Origin: Scortum barcoo
Taxonomy: Eukaryota > Chordata > Actinopteri > Centrarchiformes > Terapontidae
Length of the DNA stretch: 64,000 nt
Direction: 5' to 3'
Assembly: GCA_023238725.1 (NCBI GenBank)
Contig: CM041554.1
Location: 22,802,050 to 22,866,049 of the forward strand
A program made the translations under genes and the position numbers. Within the stretch, counting starts at the first letter, position 1. The number at the start of each line of letters is the position of its first letter. The notes under the pieces are model-generated. The model made no database searches and was not told the DNA's origin. It worked only from the letters and a program-made list of their open reading frames with translations. Below, piece by piece: positions 26,501-39,360 of the stretch.

Positions 26501-29500
26501 ACCATCATTTTGCCCTAGACCTCTGTTTAAAACATAGAAATGATGACAGAATTCAAATATCATTTGTTATTTTTAAACTCTTCAAATCTATGCCTCATTA
26601 AAGTAACACACTAATTTTTGGATTCACTTTTTAAATGATCTAATTTTACTGGAAATGAGAAAAAAAATGCTCTTGATTAGATATTATTAAAAGTCTATGT
26701 ATACCTAAAACCAAAACGACTGACCCTTGGGGCATCCTGCCTATTACAACTACTTTTATCACCCTCACAGGGCATCTTTCCTCATAAAGGTTTTATTACA
26801 GTTTCAACCAACTTAGGTGGATATTTCTAATACATATGGAGAAGATTTTGAATTGGTTTTCCACTATTTGAGAGAAAGACATTTCTATAGACCCAAACTT
26901 GTCATTTATACTTTAGGCATCTTTGCTTGTGAAATCAATCAGAATCATTTTCCCAAATGCTGTCAGCTGTTCATTTTTTGAATTTCAAACCATTTTTAAA
27001 ACTAACAGCAGTGAATTTACAGTTCATGTAGCAATCTTCAGATAAAAAACAGACACTTTTATATGTTCTCCATCATCACATCACACTGTAACATCATCTT
27101 GTTGTGCAGAGCGGAGAGACTCTCCAGCCCTGACTGCTCTGTTGGTGTGCAGGCATCCAACAAGTAAACAGAGAGCAGAAAGGCAGTGCAGGATGAGGGA
27201 TGTGTGAGGTCTACATACCGAAGACTGTGCGTGCCGGGACTGATTCTTTATTTATCCAGAAGGACACTTGGGAGAGGATTACTGTCATTATGCAGGGGAT
27301 ATACGTCTGAATCATGAAGTAGCCCATTTTACGTTTCAAGTGGAAGTAGACCGTCATCACCACATATTCACCTGGAGGATCAGCAGAAATGAATTAGTTT
27401 GATTAACAAAGAATTTAAAGTTGCAAGCTGACAGATTTCAGTTAATGCAGCTTTAGGCAGACGTCACATTTCATTCTATTTGATCATGTTTTCGTACTCC
27501 TCTATATTTTAGAAACCCTGTCCATTTTCACCCAAATGGACACGTGCCCCCTGTTGCAACCTTCTGCTAAAATCTTTTTTGGATCTTTCAGTATTTATGT
27601 GATGTGAAAGGCCCTCTGAAGTCCCTCAAGTCATGATGTTTACAGTGTTTGATTTCAAGAGACTGGAGTCAAAGCTCTAAATCCCTCCAAAATCTACCAC
27701 ACCTGCTGCATTTGTGCAGTGGCTGTGTGGAAAATAAAGTGTAAACTTGGCAATTCCATCAGGTCTGACACAGTATAATAGACACAGACAGCTGAACGTA
27801 TTTTCTTTCAATAAAAACACACTAAAAATACAGTCCTTTTTTACAGTAAATTTGTAAAAGAAAGAAATCAACAACCGTCACATCGAGCCCTGCAGCCATT
27901 TTGCTTGGAAGCGTTCGGCATGATACAGTTGGTACTGTAACTCAAAATGGTGAAAGGACTCGCAAGTCTCACCTGTGATGGATTTAATCGTTTCACTGGA
28001 GACCGTCTGGCCGATGAGATCATACTGAACGAGGCTGGAGGACTCAGGAGGGACCTCCACTGAATGCTGAGGCCCTTTGGTCCAAGTATAGATCATCTCT
28101 GTTTTAGGATAGGCATCTGTGGGCAGAAGGCAAAGCCACCCAGATATGAGTCACTTATTGTAAGTTGTGGAGAGTGCAGCATAAAAGAATAAGACATGCA
28201 GTTCAGGAAAAATTCTGCGCATGTATTTCATGTGTTTGCATGGCAGCAGAGCTTTTGGAAAGGATTGTACACTGTGAACTGTCTTTGTCCATATACAAAC
28301 GTGTATGGACATTGATATAACTGTGTATACACATTTATAGTATATGGATCAATGCAGATACATTTGGAGGCCTTCTTGATACCACCTTACTAGTTCTTCA
28401 TGGCTCTTGTTGATTGTTTGATATGGTTTTTAAGTCTCTAGAATGACATTATTTATTTATTGTGCTGAATATAGTCCTATGACCAAAACTTCAAATAAAT
28501 ATATACCCTTTTTTATTTATTTATATACTGAAGAGCCTCTTTTGCTTTTTGTTTTACCCTGGCTACGACCTTACTTCTTTATAAGCTGGGACTTAAACAC
28601 AAGTGCAAACTTAACCACGTTATTGATACTTTAAAAGTGCAATAAACCAGTGGCAATTTTTCTATTATCAGCATGTCTTCCAAGATATTTACATTTTCAC
28701 TTAAATCTTATATCAGTTGTCTTTTGTCCACTTTGGGCAGCACAACAAGCTGTAAAGGTGACATTTTATACACCTATAAGATTGTGGCAAAGGCATAAGA
28801 TTAGCATTCAATTGGAGTCTTGCTTTGGCAATCTGATAAATCTAAGTCCTATATTCACTCTTCTTTTAGCTCTGTTTTTGATCTCTACCAACTCCCTCTG
28901 AATGATGATTGCAATCAAAATATTAAAGTCATAGCCTATAAAATCAAAACAACAAATTAAGATAAGAAATTAAATCCAGAGTTGAGTGATAATTCTTTGT
29001 GGGTTTGTCACTACACAGTCATTTTTTTCAAATTGTTAATATTGACTGATGCAGCTTTAACTGTAATTGTACTAAAAGTCTTGTCTTGATATTTAATATC
29101 CTTAAATTTGAATGTTTTTAAGTCAAAATTATTACTTTTAATTGTTTCTCCAAGAATTGTATTCATGTCGAGGGGGAAGCCTCTGAAGCAGCATCGCAGG
29201 ATACTAAAACTCTCCACTGACTAATTAATTTTTTAGGGCTGCCAGCCCTGTGAGCCAGATTGGCCCTTCACTTCTCTTCAAATGCAGGAATACTCTACAG
29301 TAATTAATCAGCTACTCCAAAAGACAAATAAGGAGGACCTTTCATCATATGGCAGTGAATTGACACTGACAGCCTTGTATCTGCTAACTGCTAATAAAAA
29401 CACGAGAGCATCCAGTTCACTCTTTCAGATCCACTGCGCTTTTAAATCCACTCAAAACAATGCAATGTGGTTGGAGTCAAATTTCACAGTGGTCCCATCT

Positions 29501-32500
29501 GTCATATTTCACTCACTAATGCATCATGCTGACATCTGGTCCCCAAGAAAAGTTGCACAGTTCAAATAAATTCTTTATTGTGTCTGACTGAGGGGTATGT
29601 TAAATGTATTGATTTCTTTCTCAACACTGCTTCCCCAGAGTGTTTCGCTGTATGTATCCTGGAGAGCTTGTCCAGTCTGTGGATGCGCAACAAAATGCCA
29701 GTTGTCTTTGCCTGCCACTCCCTATGGGACTCCACATCGGCAGGATACCAACTGTGCTGCCAAAATGAAATGACTCTGGTGTGTCATGGAGTGGAACGCA
29801 ATGCCTGTGCACACAAGTCCAGATGGAGAAACAGAAAGGAGACGAAGGCAGAGGGAGAGCGAAAGAGAGATGGAAAAAAAAATGACGGCAGGGCAGACAG
29901 AGAGAAAATTAGCACACACACCAGCTATGGAAAATAGCTGCATAGGTCTGTGCTGTCCCGAGGCAGAGGAAGGGGTTCTGACCTTTCCTTTGCTTCAGGC
30001 CACATCAGATCCATGGTCGCTTCCCCCTGACTGGAGGCTAGCAGCAGCAGAGCAGGATGGTGAAAGGAGGAGGAAGAAAGAGGGGGAGATGGATGACAAT
30101 AACTGAGAAATGTGAATTTGTCCTCTGCAATGTCACCACAGTGGGTAATTGACAGCGGATTGGGCGAGTGTAAAGGCAAACTCGTTGTCTTTCCCCGTCC
30201 TTTCTCTCACAGATGCAATCTTCAAATTGCTGTTCTCCCCCGATAAGACGCAGCTGCTCTGTTTGAGAAACTCCTTTATTTGAGATAAGTCATTTCTGCT
30301 GACCAGTGGGTCCAGTATAAACACTGATGCTGAGCTAGGGCTTCATTGTTCACAATGAAGAATGAAGTACTTCATTATTTGGTATTAGCGTTCAGTCACT
30401 TTGTGTCTCACAAAGTGCTCAGCACTCTCTCCTGCACAGATTCCAGTTCAGCATCGAGCAGAGAGCAGTCATGCGATCAAGCTTTTTTTTTTACTTTCCA
30501 AACCAAGTCAAGAGAAAAGTTTGATTTGTAACAGCCTTCCTTACCTTCCTAAACTCTTTAAACAACTTTATTTAAAGGTCACTATATGTTTCATTTGTAA
30601 ATATTCACATATCTTTCTCATATTACTAAATAGCTAAAGTCAAGCTCAAAGCAAGTGAGTTCTGGACTGACATAAATAGTAATAAATTGCTATGGAGTTA
30701 AAGGTTTTCTCTTTTACGTCTCTGTTTAATATGAGGCCTCGGCCAATTTAGCTTAGCACAAAGACTGAGAACTGGGAAAAATAGACACAAGACTGCTATA
30801 ATTTAACTCTTGGCGAGACAGCACACAAGTCAAAGTACACCTTTATGGGGTTTTTTTGTCCTTGCTGCCTCTCACTAAAGTCACTCCATTTACAATAAAC
30901 TGGATAAAAGATGATAACAGCCTTAGAGATAAAAACAAAAAATCACTCTGATATACTGATAACCTAAAATCAAAACCCTGCTGGAACTACCTGATGTGTG
31001 CGATTTGCAGATTACAACACCTCATGTTTACAGATGTAAAATAATCCGGTGGGTCTCCTGTGAAATTACACCAGGGGGCTCAAAATGTAGAAGTGCAGTG
31101 TGGAGGCCGCTAAACACTGCCAGCCTGCTCAGCTTATTTGTTTACAGCTACTGTAATAATGACTCAGATACAAAGGGGTAACAGTGGTGATGATTCATTG
31201 ATGAAAAATATAACGTAGTATCAACACAATTAGCTGTCATTTTACTGTATAAACCATTATTTACAAGCCTCTTTTGGGTTAGACTGAAAACACGCATGAC
31301 TGGCTGCCTGTTAGTTTCAAGTGCACAGCTGCTTTATATTGTCCCGTCAGAGCACATCTGGTTGTCGGTTACCTTCTTCACCTGCCGTGTACGGAGCCAC
31401 AATTACAGGAGACTGTTACTTACAGTAGATTAGGTTAGTCAACAGTGTGGACTTACAGCTTCCAAACTTGAGGGGGCACGCATGTCCATCCATGGGGAAG
31501 TCAACAAGCTTCATGGGACACTCAGCACTTATAGTCAACCTGTAGCAGTACAGAGAAGAGTTTGATCAACAAAGGACACACACGCACACACACAGAGTAG
31601 GAATTTGTGCAACAATTACAGAAAACAGCACCAGTGTTTTTGATAAATATTATAAGTTATCATGCATTTAGCACACAGGTTTAGCATATGAAGGTGAGTT
31701 TCACCTCACAGCACTTCTGATGCAGGAGAGCTGGCTGCTGACATTTCATGTGTGCTAAATGCTTGCGTGTCCTGTTGTAAACTAACACTGGAGAAATCCC
31801 AGAGATTGGTTGCAGAGCACACGGTTAATTCTTCTGATACAAATATGTGTCAGAGAAGCTATGGAGGGCTAACACTTGAAATGGTCAGTGATTTACTTAC
31901 ACTTAGTCTTTTCAGTATAAAAGGCAAAGGAGCAGTTATTTGACTGCTATATTGAGTTTAAGATTTAAATGCCTCTGCACTGCCTCCACACTGTTTACAC
32001 TGCGGGGCCACTGGGTTTGATTTCACAAGAAATCTGCTTGATTGCTATAAATCAAATAAAGTCTGTCATCTCTCTTCTCCAACTTTTTTTTAAATAAATG
32101 GCACTAAAATACAGAATATGAATTATGAGAAGAGTCTATTCCCCTGTTACAGATAGCATATGTTAAAATAGCAGGAACACTGTTTGATCAAAGTGAGGCT
32201 AGAGTTTTGGCTTTGGGCATGATCCATCAAGTGTTACTGCGTATTTTGATGGAGCAGACTACATTACCTCATGGTGTACAGAATGGTGCCGTTCTTCATG
32301 ATGCGGAAAAGCTTGTTGGGGGCCGTCATATTGTGGGCAACCGACTTCTTGCCATTCCTGAAGAAGGTGTCTGGCGTCCACACTTTGGTCACCATCAGGT
32401 TGTTCAGCCTCAAAATCTCTATCGGGCCCTCGTACATCAACCTGCGGTCCACCCACGTCTGTCGAAAGAACACATCCATTGTGTACTCCTAAGACAGGGA

Positions 32501-33231
32501 AAAGTAACAAATGCAAGAAAAACATTAAAGGTCAGTAAGTTGGTGGGTGTGATGATGTTGCAGGAAAAAAGTCTGCAAAGTAAAACATCTTGTTTTCCAC
32601 CCAAATGTCATTATCTACATACAGCTCTTCTTTCTATCTTCTGCATTGACCAGATTTAGAACAAAGTTGGTGTGTAGGTAATAACACAGTATTAACACAA
32701 CACAGTTTTAAATGTAGACGTGTTTAACTACATTTGAAGTGTGGATACATACCATTTCAACATCTGAGACTGGCCCAAAACTTGTCACATAAATGTCGGT
32801 CTTGACCTCGGTCACAGGACCTATCGAGACAACCAAACAGACAACAAGTGTCACATTTAAGGACTGTTTCCTAAAGCCAGTCCGTCCATGTCACAGTCCA
32901 GCGTCAGAGAGACACCAGTCTTATTCACGAATGTGTTTAAACACTCTTTATAGGCCTTCAGCTCCATCAAAACCCCAAAAACACATGCAACAGCTTATCT
33001 CATCCAGGGCTGCTTTTTCATACTTTTAGAACTTGAACTGTGCATTAAGAGTTTATCCCACATCATGCACACACACACTCACACATATACATTATATAAC
33101 TGCATTCCCTCAAAACGTGCAAGCTTAGAGGCCTCCTCTCCTCCCTGCACAGCTCCAGCTGGGCTTACAGGATCAGGTCTGAAACGCGAGGTCACACTTG
33201 AAAATGAAGCAACATGTTCCACGCAATGCAG

Positions 33232-33278
<47 letters not shown>

Positions 33279-34169
33279 ATAAGTAATGAAATGGCACTGC
33301 CACTATAATGTTCCCGTTACTTCTGTTGCATGTCCTGGAAAAAGCATCCCTCCTTTGCAGCTTTTGCAGAGGTTTCTTGCTTTTTTTCTCCTTTTTAAGA
33401 GTTTTTAAGGCAGATTTATCATTTCAGGCTACACAAATGATTTTACTTTTAATTATTATTACTTATAAGGCGCTGTAGCAGTGCTCAATCTTATTCTTAT
33501 GGCACTATATTGTGTGTTTAGCCTCCTCTGGTCCATGCTCCTGTCTTTATTATGGTGACTTAGTGTTTCGGATGTAATGTAACTACAGTGGGTAAAGCTG
33601 ACTTGACTTATAGGGTGTGTTTGGTGCTTAATAGCCGCCTTACTGCGCTTAATGATGTGTTTAAACCTCCTATGGCACGAAAAGCCATATAAAGATTAAA
33701 TAAAAAGCTGACTACTTTCCTTTAATATAAACCGAAGATGTGGCGTGTGTCACTTACTTGTCATTTAGAAAATGCTCAACATTGCACAAAAATAGTCATT
33801 TATTTGCGTTTTATTTCCACATACCCCCAAATCCAGGTCGCAGCCTGTTGTCATAGCCGTCCAGAAGTCGGTCTAAAATGCGAGTAAAATTCTCCGGATA
33901 GATCCTTTCATCCTTCTTTGTCTGTCCAGAGATTTTCTTTACACTAGAAAGAAAAAAAAAAGATTGAGGATACCCTAACTTCAGTGCTTTAAAAAAAAAA
34001 AAAAGGAAAAAAAAAGAGTAACCTCATTAGTGTTTTTCAGGAGGTTTCAGCACCACGGACAGAGACACTGTGGGACTCACCAAGTCGCCAAACAGAAAAA
34101 GTAGAAGAGGGTCCGAATAAAAGCGGGGCGCATCGCTGTCACCGTCTCCTTCTTCTTGGCAGAAACCAT
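17583..34169 (-). CDS. gabra4: GABA-A receptor subunit alpha-4, complete
   Basis: Subunit of the GABA-gated chloride channel. In mammals alpha4 joins beta and often delta subunits in extrasynaptic receptors giving tonic inhibition. Coding exons on the minus strand: 34081-34169, 33825-33943, 32753-32820, 32268-32488, 31457-31539, 27973-28116, 27219-27371, 20880-21136 and 17583-18116. All junctions are GT-AG and in phase, giving 555 residues, close to the mammalian length. The start MVSAKK is the alpha4 N-terminus. Seen in order: signal segment (about 1-30), [16 protein letters not shown], a Cys-loop C173...C187, M1 about 259-281, M2 about 286-308 ([14 protein letters not shown]), M3 about 320-345, a Ser/Thr-rich cytoplasmic loop, and M4 about 524-546. 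Arg136 (FFRNGKKS) replaces the His of benzodiazepine-sensitive alphas. The tail after YLSKDTM is VSKGG, unlike the longer mammalian ending. Identity is secure. Confidence 0.96.
18117..20879 (-). other. gabra4 intron 8
   Basis: Intron of 2.8 kb separating the M1-M3 coding exons from the loop-M4 exon, with GT donor (gtgatt) and AG acceptor (ttgcag). It contains a perfect RFX-type palindrome at 19526-19539 and otherwise nothing I recognise. Confidence 0.9.
19526..19539. promoter_or_regulatory. Perfect X-box (RFX) palindrome
   Basis: GTTGCCATGGCAAC is the full symmetric RFX-factor binding site, here inside gabra4 intron 8. Function at this place is inferred. Confidence 0.5.
21590..22320 (+). repeat. 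Foldback repeat family A, copy 2 (fullest copy)
   Basis: This copy contains a long imperfect inverted repeat: 21786-21854 (TTTTAGCTCTGTTTTGGTC...GCTGCTAAATG) pairs with 22010-22078 (TTTAGCAGCTAAATA...AACAGAGCTAAAA) around a loop of about 155 bp. The left part starts near CACCTGGGGGCAACACAAC and the right end contains GTTCATCACTAAAAGCGACC. It has no coding capacity. The form suggests a non-autonomous foldback DNA element. Confidence 0.72.
23637..23824. repeat. Foldback repeat family B, copy 2
   Basis: TTAGCTTAGCTTAGCATAAA at the left is mirrored by TTTATGCTAAGCTAAGCTAA at the right, around a diverged centre. Located in gabra4 intron 7. Confidence 0.7.
28117..31456 (-). other. gabra4 intron 5
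   Basis: Intron of 3.3 kb after the Cys-loop exon. It holds family A copy 3 (28715-29060) and a family B fragment near 30745-30800. No exon recognised. Confidence 0.85.
28715..29060 (+). repeat. Interspersed repeat family A, copy 3
   Basis: Contains GGGCAGCACAACAAGCTGTAA, then ATTAGCATTCAATTGGAGTC, TTTTAGCTCTGTTTTTGATC, CTACCAACTCC and a TTTGTCACTA end, in the same order as the other copies. Truncated relative to copy 2. Confidence 0.65.
33233..33279. repeat. Compound (TC)n(AC)n microsatellite
   Basis: TC run (33233-33254) joined directly to an AC run (33255-33279) in gabra4 intron 2. Confidence 0.95.
34046..34066 (+). promoter_or_regulatory. RE1/NRSE (REST-binding) element in gabra4 intron 1
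   Basis: Starts TTCAGCACCACGGACAG, continuous left and right half-sites with canonical spacing. I count 19 of 21 positions matching the usual REST consensus. It lies about 15 bp inside intron 1 from the exon 1 donor. REST represses neuronal genes outside the nervous system, which fits a neuronal receptor gene. Confidence 0.7.
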
Positions 34170-34337
34170 CTTTGCATGCCATACTTCAAGCCTCTTCACA
34201 TGTCACCACGCCAGATGCCTGTGTCCCTGGGGAAGAGGAGGAGGAGGAGGAGGAGGGAGACTCGGCGGCAGCGGCGGAGGCACAGAGGGCAGAGCGGCGC
34301 AGAGAGGGAGCAAGTTGCGCCTCTCTCCCTGCTCCTG

Positions 34338-34376
<39 letters not shown>

Positions 34377-34520
34377 CTAGACACACAGCACCGCGCACAC
34401 ACACACACACACACCTTCACCCCCAGCCCCGGTCACCTCTCGTCCAGATCCGAACTGCTGCTGCTGCTGCTGCTGGTGATGCTGCTGGCATCCACAGAAA
34501 GAAATCAATCCCTCTCTCTC

Positions 34521-34580
<60 letters not shown>

Positions 34581-34830
34581 GCTTCTCTGTCTCACCCTCT
34601 TCCTCCCTCCCTCTCTCTCCTCCCGCTCCCTTCCCTTCCCTCTCTTCTCTGTCTCTGTTTGCTTTCTCCTTCTCACCCCCCCCCTCTCTCTCTCTCTCTC
34701 CCCCTCTCTCTCTCTCTCCCCCTCTCTCTCTCTCACACCTGCTTTGGTCAGGACACAGATTAGACGTGCACTGCTTTGAAAATGACTTCACCGGAGTCAC
34801 ATCTCTGACTGCCCCCCCCCTTCCATAAAA
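34170..34830. other. gabra4 5' flank: low-complexity polypyrimidine region
   Basis: Upstream of the gabra4 start codon the sequence is dominated by simple repeats: (GAG)n at 34236-34258, (CT)n at 34341-34374, (CA)n at 34395-34414, (CTG)n at 34457-34474, (CT)n at 34526-34576 and further C/T tracts to about 34740. The gabra4 promoter and 5' UTR probably lie here. No clear TATA box. Long open frames are repeat translations. Confidence 0.75.
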
Positions 34831-35357
34831 ACTGAGGAAAAGGAGGACGCAGAGTGTGTAGGCCTGTTCACCTCCTCAGCTGCGGAGCACCTCCTGACAG
34901 ACAGCATGACTTCACCTGCCTTTTTCCTTTTTTTTCATTCAACTTTTTCCTTGAAAGACTTTTTTTTTTCCTAGAGGTGCTTTTCCCCATGTGCCCTTTG
35001 ACCCCAGTGCCTATCACTTCCCCCTGCTGTGCTCCACACAGCCCTAGCCTACATGGTGAACTAGTTTCAGGGATGCATTGGTGAGCGCCTGTATTAAGAT
35101 TCAAATGGGTCAGTCTTGTCGCAATACGCAATCACACACACGCACACACACACAGGCACACAGGTACTGTAGAGGAACTGGGACAAGCCACATGCTGCTT
35201 CACAGATTTCTCTGCACCTGGGACAAGCACAAGACCTTCACTCTGTGTGTGTGTGTGTGTGTGGCTGTGAAGGTGAAGTGCGGGTAAATCTCGCAGGATA
35301 AACAAGATGTCTGGGTTCCACCACAATGGCTTTCCTGATTAGTTTTGAAGTGCATAC

Positions 35358-35360
<3 letters not shown>

Positions 35361-35390
<30 letters not shown>
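35361..35390. repeat. (AC)15 microsatellite
   Basis: Perfect AC run of 30 bp. Confidence 0.95.
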
Positions 35391-35392
<2 letters not shown>

Positions 35393-37639
35393 GGCTGAAC
35401 ACTGGGCTGAAACAGAAGCCACTTAGTCTGTAGGGAAGGTGAGGAAACATTATGCTGATACGTTACATGCAAGCTGAAGTCATGTAGTGTAGTCTTAGAA
35501 TGCAGCTCCCAATCCCCTGCACAGCCGCCCACCCCGGGCCTCCCACAATACACTAGAGCAAGGCGGCTCTGTGGGGGATGAGTAATATGCGTGCTCTTTG
35601 TGGGGGCAGGCTTTCGTCCAAGTGATTTTTTTTTTTATTATTCTTTTCTTTTTCTAGACATTTGATTACAATATGCTCTTTTAATGGACACACTTTTGGC
35701 CCACTGTACAAAAAGGTTGTGATGATATTCATTCAGCAGCGGTCCAATGCCTCTAAATGTCAGATGTACAGTTTTAGGAAAAGTCACGCCGGCCTTATTA
35801 TGCCACGTTGACCTTTCGCTGTGAGTCTGTCCTGCGTTTAAATTACAGTACATGATGTATTACTGTGTTAACATTTGTGGCCTAAAGACACGCGCTGTGT
35901 TTGGAGCACTAAAGAATTGTTCGAGGTTTCTAATTACACTTCTGCTATTTTACTCTTTTGTTGGTTTTCGTGCGTGTGTTTGTCTCTGATACAGTTTGTC
36001 CTGAGATGCCTTGAATCAGGTTCTTCTGCTTTGTAAGCTATATACCCTGCAGCAGAAATAACTGCTATGATAACCTAGTTTTTTATCAGTGTGAGCGCAT
36101 AAGTGTGTGTGTGTGAGAGAGAGAGATGGAGGAAGGCAAAAGAGGTGAGGCATGGCTGGTGTGTGTGTATTGTAACGGTTTGAGGGGCATGGCAGTGGAG
36201 GGTCATTACATTACCTCCTGTAGGATCCGCGCAGGGCCTGATGACAGCCTTCGGAGAGTCCCAACCTGACAACACACACACCTACAGCTGCTGCAGCAGA
36301 GCTTGTTAGACAGAGCTCAGCACACATGAAAGACTGCTGTCTTTACTGTGCGGCAGTTACAGCAAGATCTCATTAACTTTGCTGATTTTGCGACGAGCAG
36401 TCAAATAAGCCTCGAGATTGTTCTTTTATTTACCACTAAACCGAAGTGGAGAGAAACATTAACTGAAGTGCAATTATGAGGTGCTCATACTTTATTTGAG
36501 TACTTACTTTCCATTAGGTAGTAACTTCACAAGTATCTTAAATGAATCACTGTTACTTCAGATTTAGCATTTTATATATGAACGTATCAATATCCCAATC
36601 CTCTGAAAGGGGACATTTTTTAGAATGAATACTAGTAATAAATGCATTTTGGTATCTAGGAAGCAGGACTTTTACAATGTTGCATTTATGCTTCTTTCCC
36701 ACAAATCAAATAATAAAGTTAAGTTGAAGGTATAACAGGAAGGATTTTCCTTAGAAACAATGTATAGACTAATAATAAATTAGCCCCTCTCAACCATCGC
36801 TTATGACCCACTAGAAGTGTGTGGTGGTGTCTGTAGAGCCCCAGCCAATAGCAGTGCACAGGGTGTGAGGCGCTCTTTTTTCATTCTTGACTAAATTTGT
36901 GTCACTTTTCATGGGAACAACCAGAGGCAACAACATATCTTCCAGGAGTGACTTTCTGAATTTTTTTACATTTAAACAAGAATGTGTCTCTTCCCTCTCT
37001 ATGACTGCTGGCTTCATACAAACCAGTCCTTTTCTATTATAATACTTAAAGGCATGGAGAACACACACTGTAAAGGAGTTACTGTAAAATTAGTGAAAAC
37101 ATTTTTGTTTAGATGAGCGGTATGATTGAATTATCTTATCCCATTCATGTGTGTGGGCAGCCAACAGGATGTCTCAGCGGAGCAGTCGTGGGAGACTCCA
37201 GAGCTCATGGTCTATAGGAGCAAAAACACAGAACCATAAGGCTTTTTCAGTGCATGCACCCAGTGAGCAACTTTCATAAAACTGAATGGGACATCATTTT
37301 TGCACGCAGTATCCACAGCATCCAGTTCCCCTCGTGCTCTACAGCCTGTGTGGTGTGCAGCGTTTTCGCAGAGCATCCTTTTCAGTCCTGCAGGATTCAG
37401 GATCAAGATCAGGAACAGTATTTCATGTAGGACACCCGTGTCTTGGCAGCGCTCAATACACACAATAGCTGTAGAAACACGAGGAGAAAATAGACTAATA
37501 AAAATAAAAATGTGCATTATGTCACATTTACACATGTATAGCACATATGGAGTGCAGGTCGTTATGTAGCCTGTGAAGACGGCTGTTTTCATTCAGAAAG
37601 AAGAGCATCTGTGCCATCAGATACACATGAGACTGACAA

Positions 37640-37960
37640 ATGAAAAATCGCAGCATTTCCTACGTAGCAACCCTGTAAGTCCAAGATTCAATCACCTTTT
37701 AACCCTGTTTTGGACTCCACTGAGGGAAAAATATCTGCTTCTTCAGTATATGCTCCCGTGTGAACATCAGCTACTCATTAACTGTGTCTCTGTTGTTTGA
37801 TGCTGGCATACAGTTTGTTTATCAAACCTTTTTTTCTGAAAACAACTGAAAATAGGACGATGAGTACAACTAAAGTGAAGTTGTGTCATAGACTATACAA
37901 GAGCTGAGGGGAACTTTAGATTTGGTAATAATTCTCTGTGTGTTGTAAGTTTAAGTCAAG
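37640..37960 (+). repeat. Interspersed repeat family A, degraded copy
   Basis: Retains CCTGTTTTGGACTCCAC, GAGGGAAAAATATCTG, a TGTTGTTTGATGCTGG box and a CTGAAAACAACTGAAAATAG segment in the family A order. Confidence 0.5.
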
Positions 37961-39069
37961 TTAAACTGAACTAACTTAAGCAAAGTTAGGTTAAGTTTGG
38001 CAGGTAGAGACGGAGGGCTTTTAGGAGCTTGGATATTTCAGCCAATCAAAAGTTTTGTTGGAGTAGGTAAGTCAAACTGTAAGATTAACACTGTCCCATT
38101 TCCTACTTTCTCAGTATCACAATAAAAGCCTCTGGCCACAGATCAGCAGGTCGCTGCGTCTTTTTCTTTCATGTTGGATCTTTGTAAAACCACACGGCTC
38201 AAATCTGCAGCCCACACTGTGTAAGAAAATGTTTTACTGTCTGATTTAGCCTGAATCGCATAAATCAATGAATCACTGTCAAAGTACTCTCACTTTTGAC
38301 AGCATTTATAAAAAAAAAAGGATTAACTAGCAATTTGGAGGTTTGTTATTTATTTTCTTGCAACAAGCGCTGCCACACTGTTCTTGTGTTATTGAGCAAA
38401 GAGAGCCATAATAGCCAGGTAGGGAGAAAGCAGCTCTTTTGCACTGGGGGTTACGATTGATGGGACTCATTGTGGCAGTGCAGGAAGCTAATGAGTCAGA
38501 ACCACGAGTCAAGCTGTCGGGAAATCACACCGCCCGAAAAAAAAAGGAAAAAAAAGCTCAACGTGACATCTTCAACACCAAACAAATGCAGAGGGAGAGA
38601 TGCACAGACTGAAAATGAGACACCAGAGAGCAGAGCTTATGCCACCGCTCTCCATCGACAGTAATTCATTTCTTTAACATGCGTTCAGCTTAACCATGCA
38701 CAAATTACAAACTGAAAGTGAATGTCAGCACATATACACATAGAGCAAAAAGAAAATGCAGCTCTTAAAACAGCACAGTGGCACCAGGAAAGAATACCCA
38801 GTGGCTAAAAATACAAACAAAAGCACAAAAAAAGATTGAAATGTGCCTCTTTCTTTAATCCTCCTCCTTTCTACTTCAAATGGCCAGTTCTTAACACATC
38901 AGGGACCACACTATTGGACTTTCCTTTTTCAGTACAACATTAGAAAACCTTTGGTCCTGATAACAGCAGCATCAAAGTGTTAAAGCTGACGATGTAGACT
39001 TCAGTGCTTTGGGCAACTACTAATTTGATTGGTTAATGCTCCAACTTTAAAGCAGCATAATTGTTTTGT

Positions 39070-39360
39070 GTTTGGTTGTTTTTATTACTACTGAGGCACT
39101 GGAACAAGCTGTAAACCATGTAAACGTCTTAGCAAGCAGTTTTCTTTTTACACATCTGTTTTTGGTCTCCACCAACTCAAGAGGGAAATTTTAACTTTAA
39201 TTGCCGAAGGCTCCATTGTGTTCATTACCTTGTTGCTAACTCTGTCTGCTGTTTGGGCTGTTCTGTCCCTGATAGGTAGTGTGGTACGGTGTGTGAAACA
39301 GTTTGCTGTATTCAACATGACATGATTGAGGGTCACCTGTCAAATGTGAACATTTAAATG
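39070..39360 (+). repeat. Interspersed repeat family A, degraded copy
   Basis: Retains GGAACAAGCTGTAAACCATG, AGCAAGCAGTTTTC, TTTTTGGTCTCCACCAACTC, GAGGGAAATTT, GCTCCATTGTGTTCATTACC and TTGTTGCTAACTCTGTCTGC. Confidence 0.65.

Larger units (their letters stand above)
21137..27218 (-). other. gabra4 intron 7
   Basis: Intron of 6.1 kb between the M1 exon and the M2-M3 exon. It holds family A copy 2 (21590-22320), a family B hairpin (23637-23824) and a stretch near 25000-25200 with repeated AATGCTTTA- and CATTAA-like words that may be an old MITE. No exon is recognised. Confidence 0.85.

Noticed and set aside
32207..32659. 150-codon plus-strand frame
   Set aside because: Shadow of the gabra4 ligand-binding exon, which is conserved on the minus strand.
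34172..34828. 218-codon plus-strand frame and overlapping Ser-Leu or Arg-Glu rich frames
   Set aside because: Translations of CT/GA repeats upstream of gabra4; no domain, no splice structure.
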